A DNA stretch of 64,000 nt, taken from Pseudomonadota bacterium (lineage in GTDB: Bacteria; Pseudomonadota; Alphaproteobacteria; Acetobacterales; Acetobacteraceae). How positions within the stretch are numbered: the first letter of the stretch is position 1; each line of letters opens with the position of its first letter. Positions 8,439 through 17,080 of the stretch are shown in pieces. The translations under genes were made by a program, and so were the position numbers. The stretch covers positions 151,975 to 215,974 of the forward strand of contig JABBOH010000003.1 of NCBI GenBank assembly GCA_019351895.1, given 5' to 3'. The notes under the pieces were generated by a model that ran no database searches, was not told the origin of the DNA, and saw only the letters and a program-made list of their open reading frames with translations.

Positions 8439-9566
8439 TTGCCCACCGTTCTGCAGGTTCTTCCCGCGCTCGATAGCGGTGGCGTCGAACGCGGCACGAT
8501 CGAGATCGTCGAGGCGCTGACGGCACAGGGCTGGACGGCGCTGGTCGTGAGCCAGGGCGGCCGACTGGTCGCATCCGTCGAGCGGGCCGGCGGTCGGCAC
8601 ATCGCCCTCCCGCTGCGGACGAAGCTTCCATGGGCGATCTGGCGGAACGCCGGGCGTCTGGCGGAGATCATCCGGCGCGAGCGGGTCGACATCGTGCATG
8701 CCCGGTCCCGCGCGCCCGCCTGGTCCGCCTGGCTCGCCTGCCGGCGCACGGGCGTGCCCTTCGTCACCACATACCACGGCGCCTATGGCGATCAGGGCAT
8801 GGGCAAGCGCCGCTACAACAGCGTCATGGCACGGGGGCAGCGCGTCATAGCCGCCAGCGGCTTCATCGCCGATCTCGTGCGGCAGCAGCATGGCGTGGAG
8901 GACGATCGCCTGCGCCTCATCCCGCGCGGCATCGACCCTGCGGTCTTCGACCCCGGCCGTCTTGCCGGTCTGCGCGTGGCCAAGCTGGCGCAGGCGTGGT
9001 CGATCCCGGAAGGGGCGACGGTCATTCTATTGCCTGCGCGGGTATCGCGCTGGAAAGGCCAGAGCGTGCTGATCGCGGCCCTCGGGCTGCTGCAGCGGAC
9101 GGATCTCCTGGTGGTTTTTGTGGGCTCCGATCAGGGACGCCACACCTACGTGCGCAGCCTGCTCGATCAGGCGGCGGCGCTTGGCGTGACCGCTCAGATC
9201 AGGCTTGCCGGGCATTGCGCCGACATGCCGGCGGCGCTGATGCTGGCCGACCTCGTCGTCAGCGCGTCGACCGAGCCCGAGGCCTTCGGCCGTGCGGTGA
9301 TCGAGGCGCAGGCGATGGAGCGGGTGGTGATCGCCGCCGGCCATGGGGGCGCGGCGGAAACCGTGGCCGACGGAGACACGGGCATCCTCGTGCCGCCCGG
9401 CGACGCCGCAGCGCTTGCTAGCGCGATTTCGGCGGCGCTCGCGCTGCCCGAGGCGGAGCGCCGTGCGATGGGCGCCCGCGCCCGCGCCTCGGTGTTGGAG
9501 CACTACACCGTGGCTGCGATGCAGCAGGCGACCATGGCGGTTTATGACGAGGTGCTGAGGCAGTAG
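8439..9566 (+). CDS. Glycosyltransferase family 4 (GT-B)
   Basis: This retaining glycosyltransferase has the GT-B fold and 375 residues from the TTG at 8439. The N-terminal half opens with VLQVLPALDSGGVERGT, typical for GT4 enzymes acting in lipopolysaccharide or capsule assembly. The donor-binding half has LLPARVSRWKGQ and the ExxxxxxFGRAVIEAQAME block (EPEAFGRAVIEAQ), with acidic residues that bind the nucleotide sugar. A longer frame opens at ATG 8352, but it would overlap pepP by 86 bp and adds proline-rich sequence with no family similarity. The GT9 gene further downstream suggests a role in surface polysaccharide, but donor and acceptor are unknown. Confidence 0.85.
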   Translation: MPTVLQVLPALDSGGVERGTIEIVEALTAQGWTALVVSQGGRLVASVERAGGRHIALPLRTKLPWAIWRNAGRLAEIIRRERVDIVHARSRAPAWSAWLACRRTGVPFVTTYHGAYGDQGMGKRRYNSVMARGQRVIAASGFIADLVRQQHGVEDDRLRLIPRGIDPAVFDPGRLAGLRVAKLAQAWSIPEGATVILLPARVSRWKGQSVLIAALGLLQRTDLLVVFVGSDQGRHTYVRSLLDQAAALGVTAQIRLAGHCADMPAALMLADLVVSASTEPEAFGRAVIEAQAMERVVIAAGHGGAAETVADGDTGILVPPGDAAALASAISAALALPEAERRAMGARARASVLEHYTVAAMQQATMAVYDEVLRQ

Positions 9567-9578
9567 CGCCTCAAAGCC

Positions 9579-9884
9579 TCAATACGGCTTGCGGACCACG
9601 GCGGCTCCACGCGGCCCCGCGCAGCCGGCGCGATAGACGCCGTTGGCGCAATGCACGCCTCCGGCAGGATGCCGGTAATAGGGTGCCGCCGGATGATAAT
9701 AGGGAGCGGCGGCCCTGTAGGCCGGCGCCCGGTAGTAGGGTGCGGGCTTGCGAACGACCACCGCACCGTTCGGCCCGGCGCAGCCGGCACGATAGACGCC
9801 GCTGGCGCAGGCCGCGCTCGCCCCCGGCGCGGCGGCGAGCCAGAGACCGGCGGCCGCGACCGCCGCCAGCAAAAGACGGTTCAT
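9579..9884 (-). CDS. Small secreted protein with duplicated GVYRAGCAGP motif
   Basis: This 101-residue protein has a clear Sec signal peptide (hydrophobic stretch then GASA-A, cleaved near residue 24). The mature part is a duplicated unit: Cys-x-x-GVYRAGCAGPxGAxVVRKP occurs at its start and again at its end. Between them is a 35-residue linker of Tyr, Pro and Ala repeats (APYYRAPAY, APYYHPAAPYYRHP). Each unit has two cysteines, so disulfides in the periplasm are likely. AAGGAAG lies 8 bases before the ATG. Similar short Cys/Gly proteins are seen in other Alphaproteobacteria, but no function is known to me. Confidence 0.75.
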   Translation of the reverse strand: MNRLLLAAVAAAGLWLAAAPGASAACASGVYRAGCAGPNGAVVVRKPAPYYRAPAYRAAAPYYHPAAPYYRHPAGGVHCANGVYRAGCAGPRGAAVVRKPY

Positions 9885-9905
9885 GACATTGTCTTCCTTA
9901 CACGA

Positions 9906-9941
9906 TGAGATGATCGCCCATAGCAGCGAGATGATCGCCTG
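9906..9941. repeat. 12-bp direct repeat upstream of the secreted-protein gene
   Basis: The motif GAGATGATCGCC occurs twice, about 23 bases apart (two helical turns), in the divergent promoter region between the secreted-protein gene and the GT9 gene. The spacing would suit a dimeric regulator, but nothing else supports this. Confidence 0.3.
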
Positions 9942-10100
9942 TAACGGCACGAGCATAGCGCGAGATAATGTTGTTTTCGTTACCGATGGACGCAGGCACG
10001 GCGGCAAGCCGGGGAGCCGGTTCGGGCGCCGGCGTTCCCTTCGCGCTGCGGATGGGCTAGGCGAGGCCCCCGACGCGCAACGAACGGGGCGACACTCGCC

Positions 10101-11096
10101 ATGGCTAGACCACCTGATCCCCGGACGCCGGATGCCCGGACGCCGGATCCGCGCAGACCGGATCCACGGAGACCCCCGCGGATCCTGGTAATCCGCCTCG
10201 GAGCGTTCGGAGACTTCGTGCTCTCCTTCGGGCCCTTCGCGGCGATCCGCGAACACCATCCGGATGCGCACATCACGCTGCTCACCACGCCGCCCTTCGC
10301 CCGGCTCGGACGCCTCAGCCCCTGGTTCGACGATGTCGCCATCGACCCCCGCGCGCCTTGGTGGGACCTCCGCGCCCTGCTGCGGCTCCGCGCCAGGCTG
10401 CGAGGCTTCAACTACGTCTACGACCTGCAGACTTCCGGCCGCTCCTCGCGCTACTTCGCGCTGGCGGGCCGCCCCCCCTGGTCCGGGATCGCGCGCGGCT
10501 GCTACCACCCCCACGCCAACCCCAACCGGGACGAGATGCACACCTGGGAGAGGCAGCGCGACCAGCTTGCCATGGCAGGGATCGCGCATGTCCCGGTGGC
10601 CGAGACCGGCTGGCTCACGGCCGCAGCCGAGCCGCCCGAGGTGCAGCGTCCCTACGCGCTGCTCGTGCCCGGCGCCTCGCCGCATCGCATCGCGAAGCGC
10701 TGGCCGACGGCACTCTACGCCCAGCTCGCGGCGCAGTTGGCGCGCGAGGGCGTGACACCAGTCGTCATCGGAACGGGGCCCGAAGCCGATCTGGCGGCAA
10801 CCATCCTCGACGCCTGTCCGGAGGCGATCGACCTCACCGGGCAGACCGATTTGCCGGGGCTCGCGGCGCTGGCGGCGAAGGCGCGCTTCGCCGTCGGCAA
10901 CGACACCGGCCCCATGCACCTCGCGGCCGTGATGGGCTGCCCCTGCCTGACGTTGTTCTCCTACGCCAGCGACCTGACGCGGACCCAGCCGCGCGGCCCC
11001 AACGGGGAACGGTTCCTGACCCTGCGCGCCGACAACCTCGCCGACCTGCCGCTCGACGATGTGCTCGCAGCGCTGACAGACGCGGCGCTGCTTTGA
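10101..11096 (+). CDS. Glycosyltransferase family 9 (heptosyltransferase-like)
   Basis: The GT9 family adds heptose or related sugars to the lipopolysaccharide core at the inner face of the cytoplasmic membrane. The 331-residue protein has the N-terminal block RILVIRLGAFGDFVLSFGPF and the C-terminal donor-site block FAVGNDTGPMHLAAVMGCP, both hallmarks of the family, plus LVPGASPHRIAKRWP in the middle. The first 27 residues are unusual: four copies of a five-residue unit DPRTP/DARTP/DPRRP encoded by a 15-bp tandem repeat. The conserved domain begins right after this tail, so the repeat may be a disordered extension or the true start may be later. It converges with the GT14 gene. Confidence 0.85.
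   Translation: MARPPDPRTPDARTPDPRRPDPRRPPRILVIRLGAFGDFVLSFGPFAAIREHHPDAHITLLTTPPFARLGRLSPWFDDVAIDPRAPWWDLRALLRLRARLRGFNYVYDLQTSGRSSRYFALAGRPPWSGIARGCYHPHANPNRDEMHTWERQRDQLAMAGIAHVPVAETGWLTAAAEPPEVQRPYALLVPGASPHRIAKRWPTALYAQLAAQLAREGVTPVVIGTGPEADLAATILDACPEAIDLTGQTDLPGLAALAAKARFAVGNDTGPMHLAAVMGCPCLTLFSYASDLTRTQPRGPNGERFLTLRADNLADLPLDDVLAALTDAALL
10116..10175 (+). repeat. 15-bp tandem repeat inside the GT9 gene
   Basis: Four imperfect copies of a 15-bp unit (consensus GATCCCCGGACGCCG) encode a repeated D-P-R-T/R-P pentapeptide at the N-terminus of the GT9 protein. The unit length is a multiple of three, so copy-number change would keep the frame. Confidence 0.75.
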
Positions 11097-11109
11097 CGGA
11101 GCATCGCGC

Positions 11110-12102
11110 CTAGCCAGAGTTCCCGGCTATCGCCTTCGAGACATCCGCCGAGCATTTCCGCGCAAAGAGAGCGCCGCTCGCCATCGCCTCGTCAACGTCG
11201 GCGACGGTCAACTGACGCAGGTCGGTCCGCCGGAACAGCCGCTCGCGGAGACTTCGGCAGGCCGGCCGCCGCTTGAGGATGAAGTGCCCGCCTTGATGCG
11301 GCGCGGACGGCGAGACGGTCGGAACGTTCGTGCCGCGCGCCCGCAGGCAGCCCAGAATGATGCTGGTGAAGAAAATCTCGTCCGGCGCGAGGGCGTATCG
11401 CAGGGCGTGAACTAGGGCACGCGGCGGCCGGAGGCAGGCCTCGGCCATGTCCCTGTCCACGACGAAGAACTGGCTGCCCTTCCAGAGATCGCGCAGGTCG
11501 ACCTTCCGCTCGTACGGGAGCAGGCCGTCGATCCACGCGTAGGCGTTCCACGCGCGCTCATGCATCCGGCTCGTCGTCGGCCCCATGAATGGGTTGTCGT
11601 AGGGATGGAACTTGGTCACGACGTGGCGGCCGAGCCCCTCGCCATGCTTCAGCGACGGATCGATGCGCCCCCAGAGCGCGATCAGCGGTGTCGTGCGCCC
11701 GATGAGATCGTCGTTGATCTCCCCAACGGTCCGTAGGGGAAAGCAGGAGCCGCTCAAGAGGACGAAGCGCTGGTTGCCAGCCTCGGACAAAGCGACCCGC
11801 AGGAGCCGCAGGGTGGCCTCGACGATCGAGTAGCCGCCCCAGTTCAGGGCCCTTCTATCGGCGATGAGAAAAAGCCGGGAGCGCGCGTGGCTATCGAGCC
11901 ACTTCAGGTCGAGGACCTTGGCATCGAGATGCAGATAGACCCTGGATCGGCCTTCGGCTAGCAACTCGTCGGTCAACAAACGAAGCTGCTCGTCGGCGGC
12001 ATGAGCCAGAACGAGATAGGCGACCGTGCCCGAACCACCGGCCGCCCCAGCTTTCGACGGGCATGCTCTGGCCTGAGCGAAACCCGGATTCTTGAACTCC
12101 AT
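11110..12102 (-). CDS. GT14 (core-2/I-branching type) glycosyltransferase
   Basis: This is a predicted beta-glycosyltransferase of family GT14, related to the Branch domain of beta-1,6-N-acetylglucosaminyltransferases. Visible family blocks are VAYLVLAHAADEQLRLL, VYLHLDAK, the WGGYSIVEATLRLLRVAL helix, RFVLLSGSCFPLRT and a WKGSQFFVVDRDMAE segment with APDEIFFTSII. The start at ATG 12102 (330 residues) is chosen because family similarity begins soon after. The frame remains open to an ATG at 12228, but the extra 42 residues are Arg-rich and unlike the family. Substrate is unknown. A role in surface glycan or secreted glycoconjugate synthesis is inferred from the two other glycosyltransferases nearby. 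Confidence 0.78.
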   Translation of the reverse strand: MEFKNPGFAQARACPSKAGAAGGSGTVAYLVLAHAADEQLRLLTDELLAEGRSRVYLHLDAKVLDLKWLDSHARSRLFLIADRRALNWGGYSIVEATLRLLRVALSEAGNQRFVLLSGSCFPLRTVGEINDDLIGRTTPLIALWGRIDPSLKHGEGLGRHVVTKFHPYDNPFMGPTTSRMHERAWNAYAWIDGLLPYERKVDLRDLWKGSQFFVVDRDMAEACLRPPRALVHALRYALAPDEIFFTSIILGCLRARGTNVPTVSPSAPHQGGHFILKRRPACRSLRERLFRRTDLRQLTVADVDEAMASGALFARKCSADVSKAIAGNSG

Positions 12103-12298
12103 GCACGAAACCCGCCATGTCTGACGCTGCTTTGGTGCGCGAGCTTCCCTAGCCCGAGGCTGGCGCGGGGACCCGAAACCCGCCCACGCGGTACGGCGCA
12201 TTGCAGCCACGGCATAATGTTTCGACATAAAAACGGTCTATGTCAAGCCCGCCGGGCGGTGCCCGTCAGACGCGTGACGCGAGCGATCGAGACTTGCC

Positions 12299-14938
12299 TT
12301 ACGCGGCCAGCGCCGCCCGCACCGCGTCGAGCGCGGCATCCGCCTGACTGGCGTCCGGGCCTCCCGACTGCGCCAGATCGGGCCGGCCTCCGCCACCCTT
12401 GCCGCCCGCCGCCGCACTCGCCGCCCGCGCGAGATCGACCGCGCTGAACCGCGCGGTGAGATCGGGCGAGACGCCGACGACGATGCTGACCTTGCCCTCG
12501 GCGGTCGAGACGAGCGCGACGACGCCGCCGCCCATCTGCTTGCCGATGGCATCGGCCAGACCCTTCAACTCGCGGGGTGGAACGTCGCCCAGATTGCGCG
12601 CCGAGAGCTTCACGCCGCCCACCTCCTCGATGGCCGCCGCGCCGCCGCCCGTCGCGAGCTTCTTCTGCGCCTCGCTGAGCTGCCGCTCCAGCCGTCGGCG
12701 GTCCTCGATCAGCACGTTGATGCGGGCCGGCAGTTCGGCCGCCGGCACCTTGAGCGTGGCGGCCGCGGCGTCCAGCAGCCGTTCCGTCTCACGCAGGCTG
12801 TCGAAGGCGGCAGCGCCCGCCACCGCCTCCAGCCGCCGGACGCCGGCGGAGACGCCGCTCTCCCCGGTCACCCGCAGCAGGCCGATATCGCCCGTGCGGC
12901 CCACATGCGTGCCGCCACACAGCTCGATCGAATAGGCGCCACGGCTTTCGTCGCCGTCGCCCATGCTGACGACGCGAACCTCCTCGCCGTATTTCTCGCC
13001 GAACAGCGCCATCGCCCCCTCGGCGACTGCCGCATCCGGCGTCATCAGCCGTGTCGTGACCGCGCTGTTCTCGCGGATGCGCGCGTTCACCTCTGCCTCG
13101 ACGGCGGCCAGCTCCTCGGCCGTAATCGGCTTCGGATGGCTGATGTCGAACCGCAGCCGGTCGGGCGCGTTGAGGCTGCCCTTCTGCGCGACATGGGTGC
13201 CGAGATGGCGGCGCAGCGCCTCGTGCAGCAGATGCGTCGCCGAATGGTGGGCGCGGATGGCCCCGCGCCGCGTGTGGTCGACCTCCGCCCTCACGGCGAG
13301 CCCCGTGCGGGCAAGCCCGCTCTCCACCCGCCCGAAATGGATGAACAGGTCGCCGAGCTTCTTCTGCGTGTCGATGACGGTGATCGCGAGCCCGTCCGCC
13401 CCCGTGATGCGGCCCTGGTCGCCGACCTGCCCGCCGCTCTCGGCGTAGAAGGGCGTCTGGTTGAGGATGACGGCGACCTCGCTGCCCGCCATGGCGCTAT
13501 CCACCGGCGACCCGTCCACGACGAGCGCGAGGATTTCGCCCTCGGCGCTTTCGGTCGCGTAGCCCAGGAACTCCGTCGCGCCGAGCCGCTCCTTGAGGTC
13601 GAACCAGACGCGGTCGGTCGCGGCATCGCCCGATCCGGCCCAGGCGGCGCGGGCGCGGCGGCGCTGTTCGGTCATCGCCTCCTCGAAGCCCGCGACATCG
13701 ACCGCGCGGCCCTGCTCCCGCAAGGCATCCTGCGTCAGGTCGAGGGGGAAGCCGAAGGTATCGTACAGGCGGAAGGCGACGCCGCCGGGCAGCGTCTGCC
13801 CCTCGCCCAGGCGACCGGTCTCCTCGGCCAGCAGGTGAAGCCCGCGTTCGAGCAGGGAGCGGAAGCGCGTCTCCTCCAGCCGGAGCGTGTCGGTCATCAG
13901 CGCGCTCGCGCGGCCGAGTTCGGGATAGGCCTGGCCCATCTGGCGGATGAGCGCGGGCACGAGGCGCGGCATCAGCGGCTCGGTCGCCCCCATCTGGTAG
14001 GCGTGGCGCATCGCGCGGCGCATGATCCGCCGCAGCACGTAGCCGCGCCCCTCGTTCGACGGCAGGACGCCGTCCGCGATGAGGAAGCAGGAGGAGCGGA
14101 GATGGTCCGCGACCACGCGGTGGCTGGTCTTCTCCACGCCGTCGGGGTCGCGACCGGTGGCCTCGGCGCTCGCCAGCACCAGGGCGCGGAGCGTATCGGT
14201 GTCGTAGTTGTCGTGCTTGCCCTGCAGGATGGCGGCGAAACGCTCCAGCCCCATGCCGGTGTCGATCGAGGGCCGGGGCAGCGGCTCGCGCGTGCCGGGC
14301 GGCCCCTCCTCGTACTGCATGAAGACGAGGTTCCAGATTTCGATGAAGCGGTCGCCGTCCTCGTCCGCGCTGCCGGGCGGGCCGCCGGGGATCGAGGGGC
14401 CGTGGTCGTAGAAGATCTCGCTGCAGGGACCGCAGGGGCCGGTATCGCCCATTCGCCAGAAATTGTCCGATGTCGGGATGCGGATGATCCGCTCCTCGGG
14501 CAGGCCCGCGATGCGGCGCCAGAAGACCGCCGCCTCCTCATCCTCGCTATAGACGGTCACGAGCAGCCGGTCGGGGGGAAGTCCGAAATCCTTGGTGACG
14601 AGGTTCCAGGCGTGGGTGATCGCCTGCTCCTTGAAATAGTCGCCAAAGGAGAAATTCCCGAGCATCTCGAAAAACGTGTGATGGCGCGCCGTGTAGCCGA
14701 CGTTGTCGAGGTCATTGTGCTTGCCGCCCGCACGCACGCATTTCTGCGCCGTCGTGGCGCGGCTATAGGGCCGCCGTTCCTGCCCGGTGAAGACGTTCTT
14801 AAACTGCACCATGCCACTGTTGGTGAACATCAGCGTGGGGTCGTTTCGCGGCACGAGGGGAGAACTCTCCACCACGGCATGGCCGTGACGGGCGAAATAA
14901 TCGAGGAAAGTGGCGCGGATGTCGTTGCTGCTGGCCAT
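12299..14938 (-). CDS. alaS: Alanyl-tRNA synthetase
   Basis: This charges tRNA-Ala. The 879-residue protein matches the usual 875-880. The class II catalytic domain has [33 protein letters not shown], and [20 protein letters not shown]. The editing domain carries [16 protein letters not shown] and [16 protein letters not shown] with the zinc-binding His/Cys residues, and the C-Ala domain follows ([14 protein letters not shown]). ATG 14938 gives an N-terminus that aligns with other AlaRS proteins; a GTG at 14974 in frame would add 12 residues. The gene is not next to recA, its common partner in Proteobacteria. It faces away from the small RNA gene. Confidence 0.96.
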   Translation of the reverse strand: MASSNDIRATFLDYFARHGHAVVESSPLVPRNDPTLMFTNSGMVQFKNVFTGQERRPYSRATTAQKCVRAGGKHNDLDNVGYTARHHTFFEMLGNFSFGDYFKEQAITHAWNLVTKDFGLPPDRLLVTVYSEDEEAAVFWRRIAGLPEERIIRIPTSDNFWRMGDTGPCGPCSEIFYDHGPSIPGGPPGSADEDGDRFIEIWNLVFMQYEEGPPGTREPLPRPSIDTGMGLERFAAILQGKHDNYDTDTLRALVLASAEATGRDPDGVEKTSHRVVADHLRSSCFLIADGVLPSNEGRGYVLRRIMRRAMRHAYQMGATEPLMPRLVPALIRQMGQAYPELGRASALMTDTLRLEETRFRSLLERGLHLLAEETGRLGEGQTLPGGVAFRLYDTFGFPLDLTQDALREQGRAVDVAGFEEAMTEQRRRARAAWAGSGDAATDRVWFDLKERLGATEFLGYATESAEGEILALVVDGSPVDSAMAGSEVAVILNQTPFYAESGGQVGDQGRITGADGLAITVIDTQKKLGDLFIHFGRVESGLARTGLAVRAEVDHTRRGAIRAHHSATHLLHEALRRHLGTHVAQKGSLNAPDRLRFDISHPKPITAEELAAVEAEVNARIRENSAVTTRLMTPDAAVAEGAMALFGEKYGEEVRVVSMGDGDESRGAYSIELCGGTHVGRTGDIGLLRVTGESGVSAGVRRLEAVAGAAAFDSLRETERLLDAAAATLKVPAAELPARINVLIEDRRRLERQLSEAQKKLATGGGAAAIEEVGGVKLSARNLGDVPPRELKGLADAIGKQMGGGVVALVSTAEGKVSIVVGVSPDLTARFSAVDLARAASAAAGGKGGGGRPDLAQSGGPDASQADAALDAVRAALAA

Positions 14939-15098
14939 GGGAGCGGGGATCTCGGAGTCAGAGGGTTTCCGCACCTAGCGCACCGCTTTCACGCTGTCAC
15001 GCGATCTGCCGTCAGGAGCAGGAAAGCGTGTGCAGGATGCATGGCCACCCCGACGCCGCACCTGCAAACGGTCAGCCTCAGCCTCACGCATATCGCTA

Positions 15099-15118
15099 TA
15101 ACGGAAGCGTGTCCGTTA
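15099..15118. repeat. Inverted repeat in the alaS / small-RNA promoter region
   Basis: Two 7-base arms, TAACGGA (15099-15105) and TCCGTTA (15112-15118), are separated by 6 bases. The repeat lies between the alaS start and the putative small-RNA promoter, a plausible operator position. The rest of 14939-15140 shows no other recognisable element. Confidence 0.3.
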
Positions 15119-15144
15119 AGCGGTGCTGCGCTGCAAAAATGCAC

Positions 15145-15173
15145 TTGCATTCCATAATCGCCGGACCTACGTT
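15145..15173 (+). promoter_or_regulatory. Putative sigma-70 promoter of the small RNA
   Basis: TTGCAT (15145-15150) and TACGTT (15168-15173) are separated by exactly 17 bases. They would place the transcript start near 15180, the first base of the predicted 5' stem-loop. The boxes match the consensus only partly; the position is the stronger argument. Confidence 0.4.
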
Positions 15174-15180
15174 GTGCATC

Positions 15181-15267
15181 GCAGCAACGGCGGTCCTTGA
15201 TCGTGTTGCTGCTTTCTTGGACGTTTCCTCCCTAAACTTGGCGGTGCTTCGGCACCGCCTTTTTTTT
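15181..15267 (+). ncRNA. Trans-acting small RNA, mmgR/alpha-r8-like
   Basis: No reading frame explains this segment, yet it ends in a textbook intrinsic terminator. It has three parts: a 5' stem-loop with perfect 8-bp arms GCAGCAAC (15181-15188) and GTTGCTGC (15205-15212); an unpaired linker containing TTTCCTCCCT (15224-15233), an anti-Shine-Dalgarno-like sequence; and a terminator stem GGCGGTGC-TTCG-GCACCGCC (15240-15259) followed by eight T. This order and the ten-base linker match what I recall of the alphaproteobacterial mmgR/alpha-r8 family, whose Sinorhizobium member limits polyhydroxybutyrate storage. The linker would pair with ribosome-binding sites, so translational repression is inferred. 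A CcsR-type 'cuckoo' RNA is the main alternative, but those carry the motif in hairpin loops. Confidence 0.75.
15240..15267 (+). terminator. Intrinsic terminator of the small RNA
   Basis: An 8-bp perfect stem closed by a stable TTCG tetraloop is followed by T8. No plus-strand protein gene lies upstream, so it must end a non-coding transcript. It sits just before the deacetylase gene and separates the two transcription units. Confidence 0.92.
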
Positions 15268-15283
15268 GCCCGAGCGCTGGATA

Positions 15284-16411
15284 TTGGGAGATTCCGGGAT
15301 TTCCGCAACACGCCCGCTGTTCGTCGGCAGCGAGATCTACCGGCACTCCACCTACGGTCCCACGCACCCCCTCGCGGTGCCGAGGGTTTCCATCTGCATC
15401 GACCTCTGCCGCGCGCTCGGGTGGCTGACGCCCGACGCGTATCGCGACGCGCCGATGGCGAGCGAGGCCCAGCTGCTGCGCTTCCATGACGCCGCCTATC
15501 TGGCCGCGCTCCGGCGGGCGGAGGCGGGCGGGGCCGTGAGCCCGGAGGATCGCGACCTCTACCGCATCGGCACGGATAACAATCCGGTGTATCCCGAAAT
15601 CTATCGCCGCCCCGCGACCTCGGCGGGGGGTGTCCTGCTCGCCACCCGGCAGACCGCCGCAGGCGGCATCGCCCATGTGCCGGGCGGCGGCACGCATCAT
15701 GGCCGGCCCGAGCGCGCCTCCGGCTTCTGCTACCTGAACGACTGTGTGCTGGGCATCCTCTCCTGGCTCGACCAGGGGTTGGACCGCGTCCTCTATCTTG
15801 ACCTCGACGCGCATCACGGGGACGGCGTACAGGACGCTTTCGCCGGCGACCGCCGGGTGATGACCGTCAGCATCCATGAAGCCGGGCGCTGGCCCTATAC
15901 CGGGCCGCTGGACGACCGAGGCGGCGGCAATGCCCGCAACCTCCCGGTGCCGCGCGGCTACAACGACAGCGAGGCGCGGTTCTTGCTGCGGGAGGCGATC
16001 CTGCCGCTGATCGCGCGTTTCTCCCCCGACGCCATCCTGATGCAGTGCGGCGCCGATGCGCTGGAAGAGGACCCGCTCGCGCGACTTTCCCTGTCGAACA
16101 ACGCCTATTGGGCGGCGGTCGCGGCGGTCATGCCCGTTGCCCCTAGGCTCGTCGCAGTCGGCGGCGGCGGCTACAACCCCTACACGGTCGCCCGCTGCTG
16201 GGCGGGAATCTGGGCGACGCTGAACGCCTTCCCGATCCCCGAGAGATTGCCCGCCGAGGCCGAGACAGTTCTGCGCCGACTGGTCTACAACCGCGCCGCC
16301 GGCCGGAACCCGCCCGCGCATTGGATGACGACGCTGCGGGACGACCCGCGCGAAGGGCCGGTGCGCGAGGAAATCCGCCGGATCGCCGCTGCCACCCTTC
16401 AGGAGGATTAG
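15284..16411 (+). CDS. Histone deacetylase family protein (AcuC-like)
   Basis: This zinc-dependent class II-type deacetylase of about 375 residues removes acetyl groups from lysines or polyamines; AcuC members control acetyl-CoA synthetase. The fold markers are IAHVPGGGTHHGRPERASGF (paired catalytic His), LYLDLDAHHGDGVQ with zinc ligands Asp and His, LMQCGADALEEDPLARLSLS (third zinc ligand) and VAVGGGGYNP. The start is uncertain: the frame opens at TTG 15266, but that codon lies inside the small-RNA terminator, so TTG 15284 is preferred. The small RNA ends just upstream. The DUF192 gene follows after one base. Confidence 0.85.
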   Translation: MGDSGISATRPLFVGSEIYRHSTYGPTHPLAVPRVSICIDLCRALGWLTPDAYRDAPMASEAQLLRFHDAAYLAALRRAEAGGAVSPEDRDLYRIGTDNNPVYPEIYRRPATSAGGVLLATRQTAAGGIAHVPGGGTHHGRPERASGFCYLNDCVLGILSWLDQGLDRVLYLDLDAHHGDGVQDAFAGDRRVMTVSIHEAGRWPYTGPLDDRGGGNARNLPVPRGYNDSEARFLLREAILPLIARFSPDAILMQCGADALEEDPLARLSLSNNAYWAAVAAVMPVAPRLVAVGGGGYNPYTVARCWAGIWATLNAFPIPERLPAEAETVLRRLVYNRAAGRNPPAHWMTTLRDDPREGPVREEIRRIAAATLQED

Positions 16412-16412
16412 G

Positions 16413-16916
16413 ATGCGCCTTCGCGATCTCATGGCCTTGACCGTCACCCTCGGCCTCGCCACGGCCTCCGGCACAGGCGCGGCCCTAGCCCAGAGCGAGC
16501 CGACCGGACCGCAGCCGACGCTGCCGCGCGAGCCGCTGACCATCATCGACGACAACGGCCATCCCCACCTCTTTCATGTGGAACTCGCGACAACCCCGCA
16601 GGAGCAGGAGACGGGCCTGATGTTCCGCACCTCCGTCCCCGCCGACGGCGGCATGCTGTTCGTCTTCCCGACGGTGCAGCCCGAGCCGTTCTGGATGAAG
16701 AACACGCTGGTCCCGCTCGACATGGTATTCATCAACCCCGATGGGACCATCCGCGCGATCGCCGAGAACACGGTGCCGGAGAGCCTCGCCGCGGTCGATA
16801 GCGGCGGCCCGGTGCTGGCGGTGCTGGAACTGCAGGGCGGCCTGACCGCGAAGGAGAACATATCGGTGGGCGACCGGGTCGTCGCGCCGCAGTTCAACGA
16901 CACGAAGCAGCCCTGA
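16413..16916 (+). CDS. DUF192 family secreted protein
   Basis: This 167-residue exported protein has a signal peptide (cleavage near ALAQ, residue 27) followed by a DUF192 domain. The domain is recognised by FHVELATTPQEQETGLMFR, DGGMLFVFP, FWMKNTLVPLDMVFI and the closing VLELQGGLTAKENISVGDRV. The biochemical role of DUF192 is not established. AGGAGG lies 7 bases before the ATG, inside the end of the deacetylase gene, so the two are cotranscribed. Confidence 0.85.
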   Translation: MRLRDLMALTVTLGLATASGTGAALAQSEPTGPQPTLPREPLTIIDDNGHPHLFHVELATTPQEQETGLMFRTSVPADGGMLFVFPTVQPEPFWMKNTLVPLDMVFINPDGTIRAIAENTVPESLAAVDSGGPVLAVLELQGGLTAKENISVGDRVVAPQFNDTKQP

Positions 16917-16961
16917 TCGAGGCTGGCGCATCCTGCCAGGGCGGGTATACAAGCCGCCGGA

Positions 16962-17038
16962 CGGGGCGTGGCGCAGCCTGGTAGCGCGCGTGTTTTGGGT
17001 ACACGAGGCCGCCGGTTCGAGTCCGGCCGCCCCGACCA
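16962..17038 (+). tRNA. tRNA-Pro(TGG)
   Basis: A 77-nt cloverleaf including an encoded CCA end. The acceptor arms are CGGGGCG/CGCCCCG, the anticodon stem is CGTGT/ACACG with loop TTTGGGT (anticodon TGG), and the T arm contains GGTTCGAGTCC. Confidence 0.97.
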
Positions 17039-17080
17039 GATGTCCGGGGCCTCGGACTGCCGACGAAGGAGGGCGTTCAG

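Noticed and set aside
6605..8770. 721-codon minus-strand open frame
   Set aside because: Antisense to pepP, which shows all metal-ligand motifs.
12905..15157. 750-codon plus-strand open frame
   Set aside because: Lies antisense over most of alaS. It is His/Arg/Gly-rich without domains, a typical shadow in GC-rich DNA.
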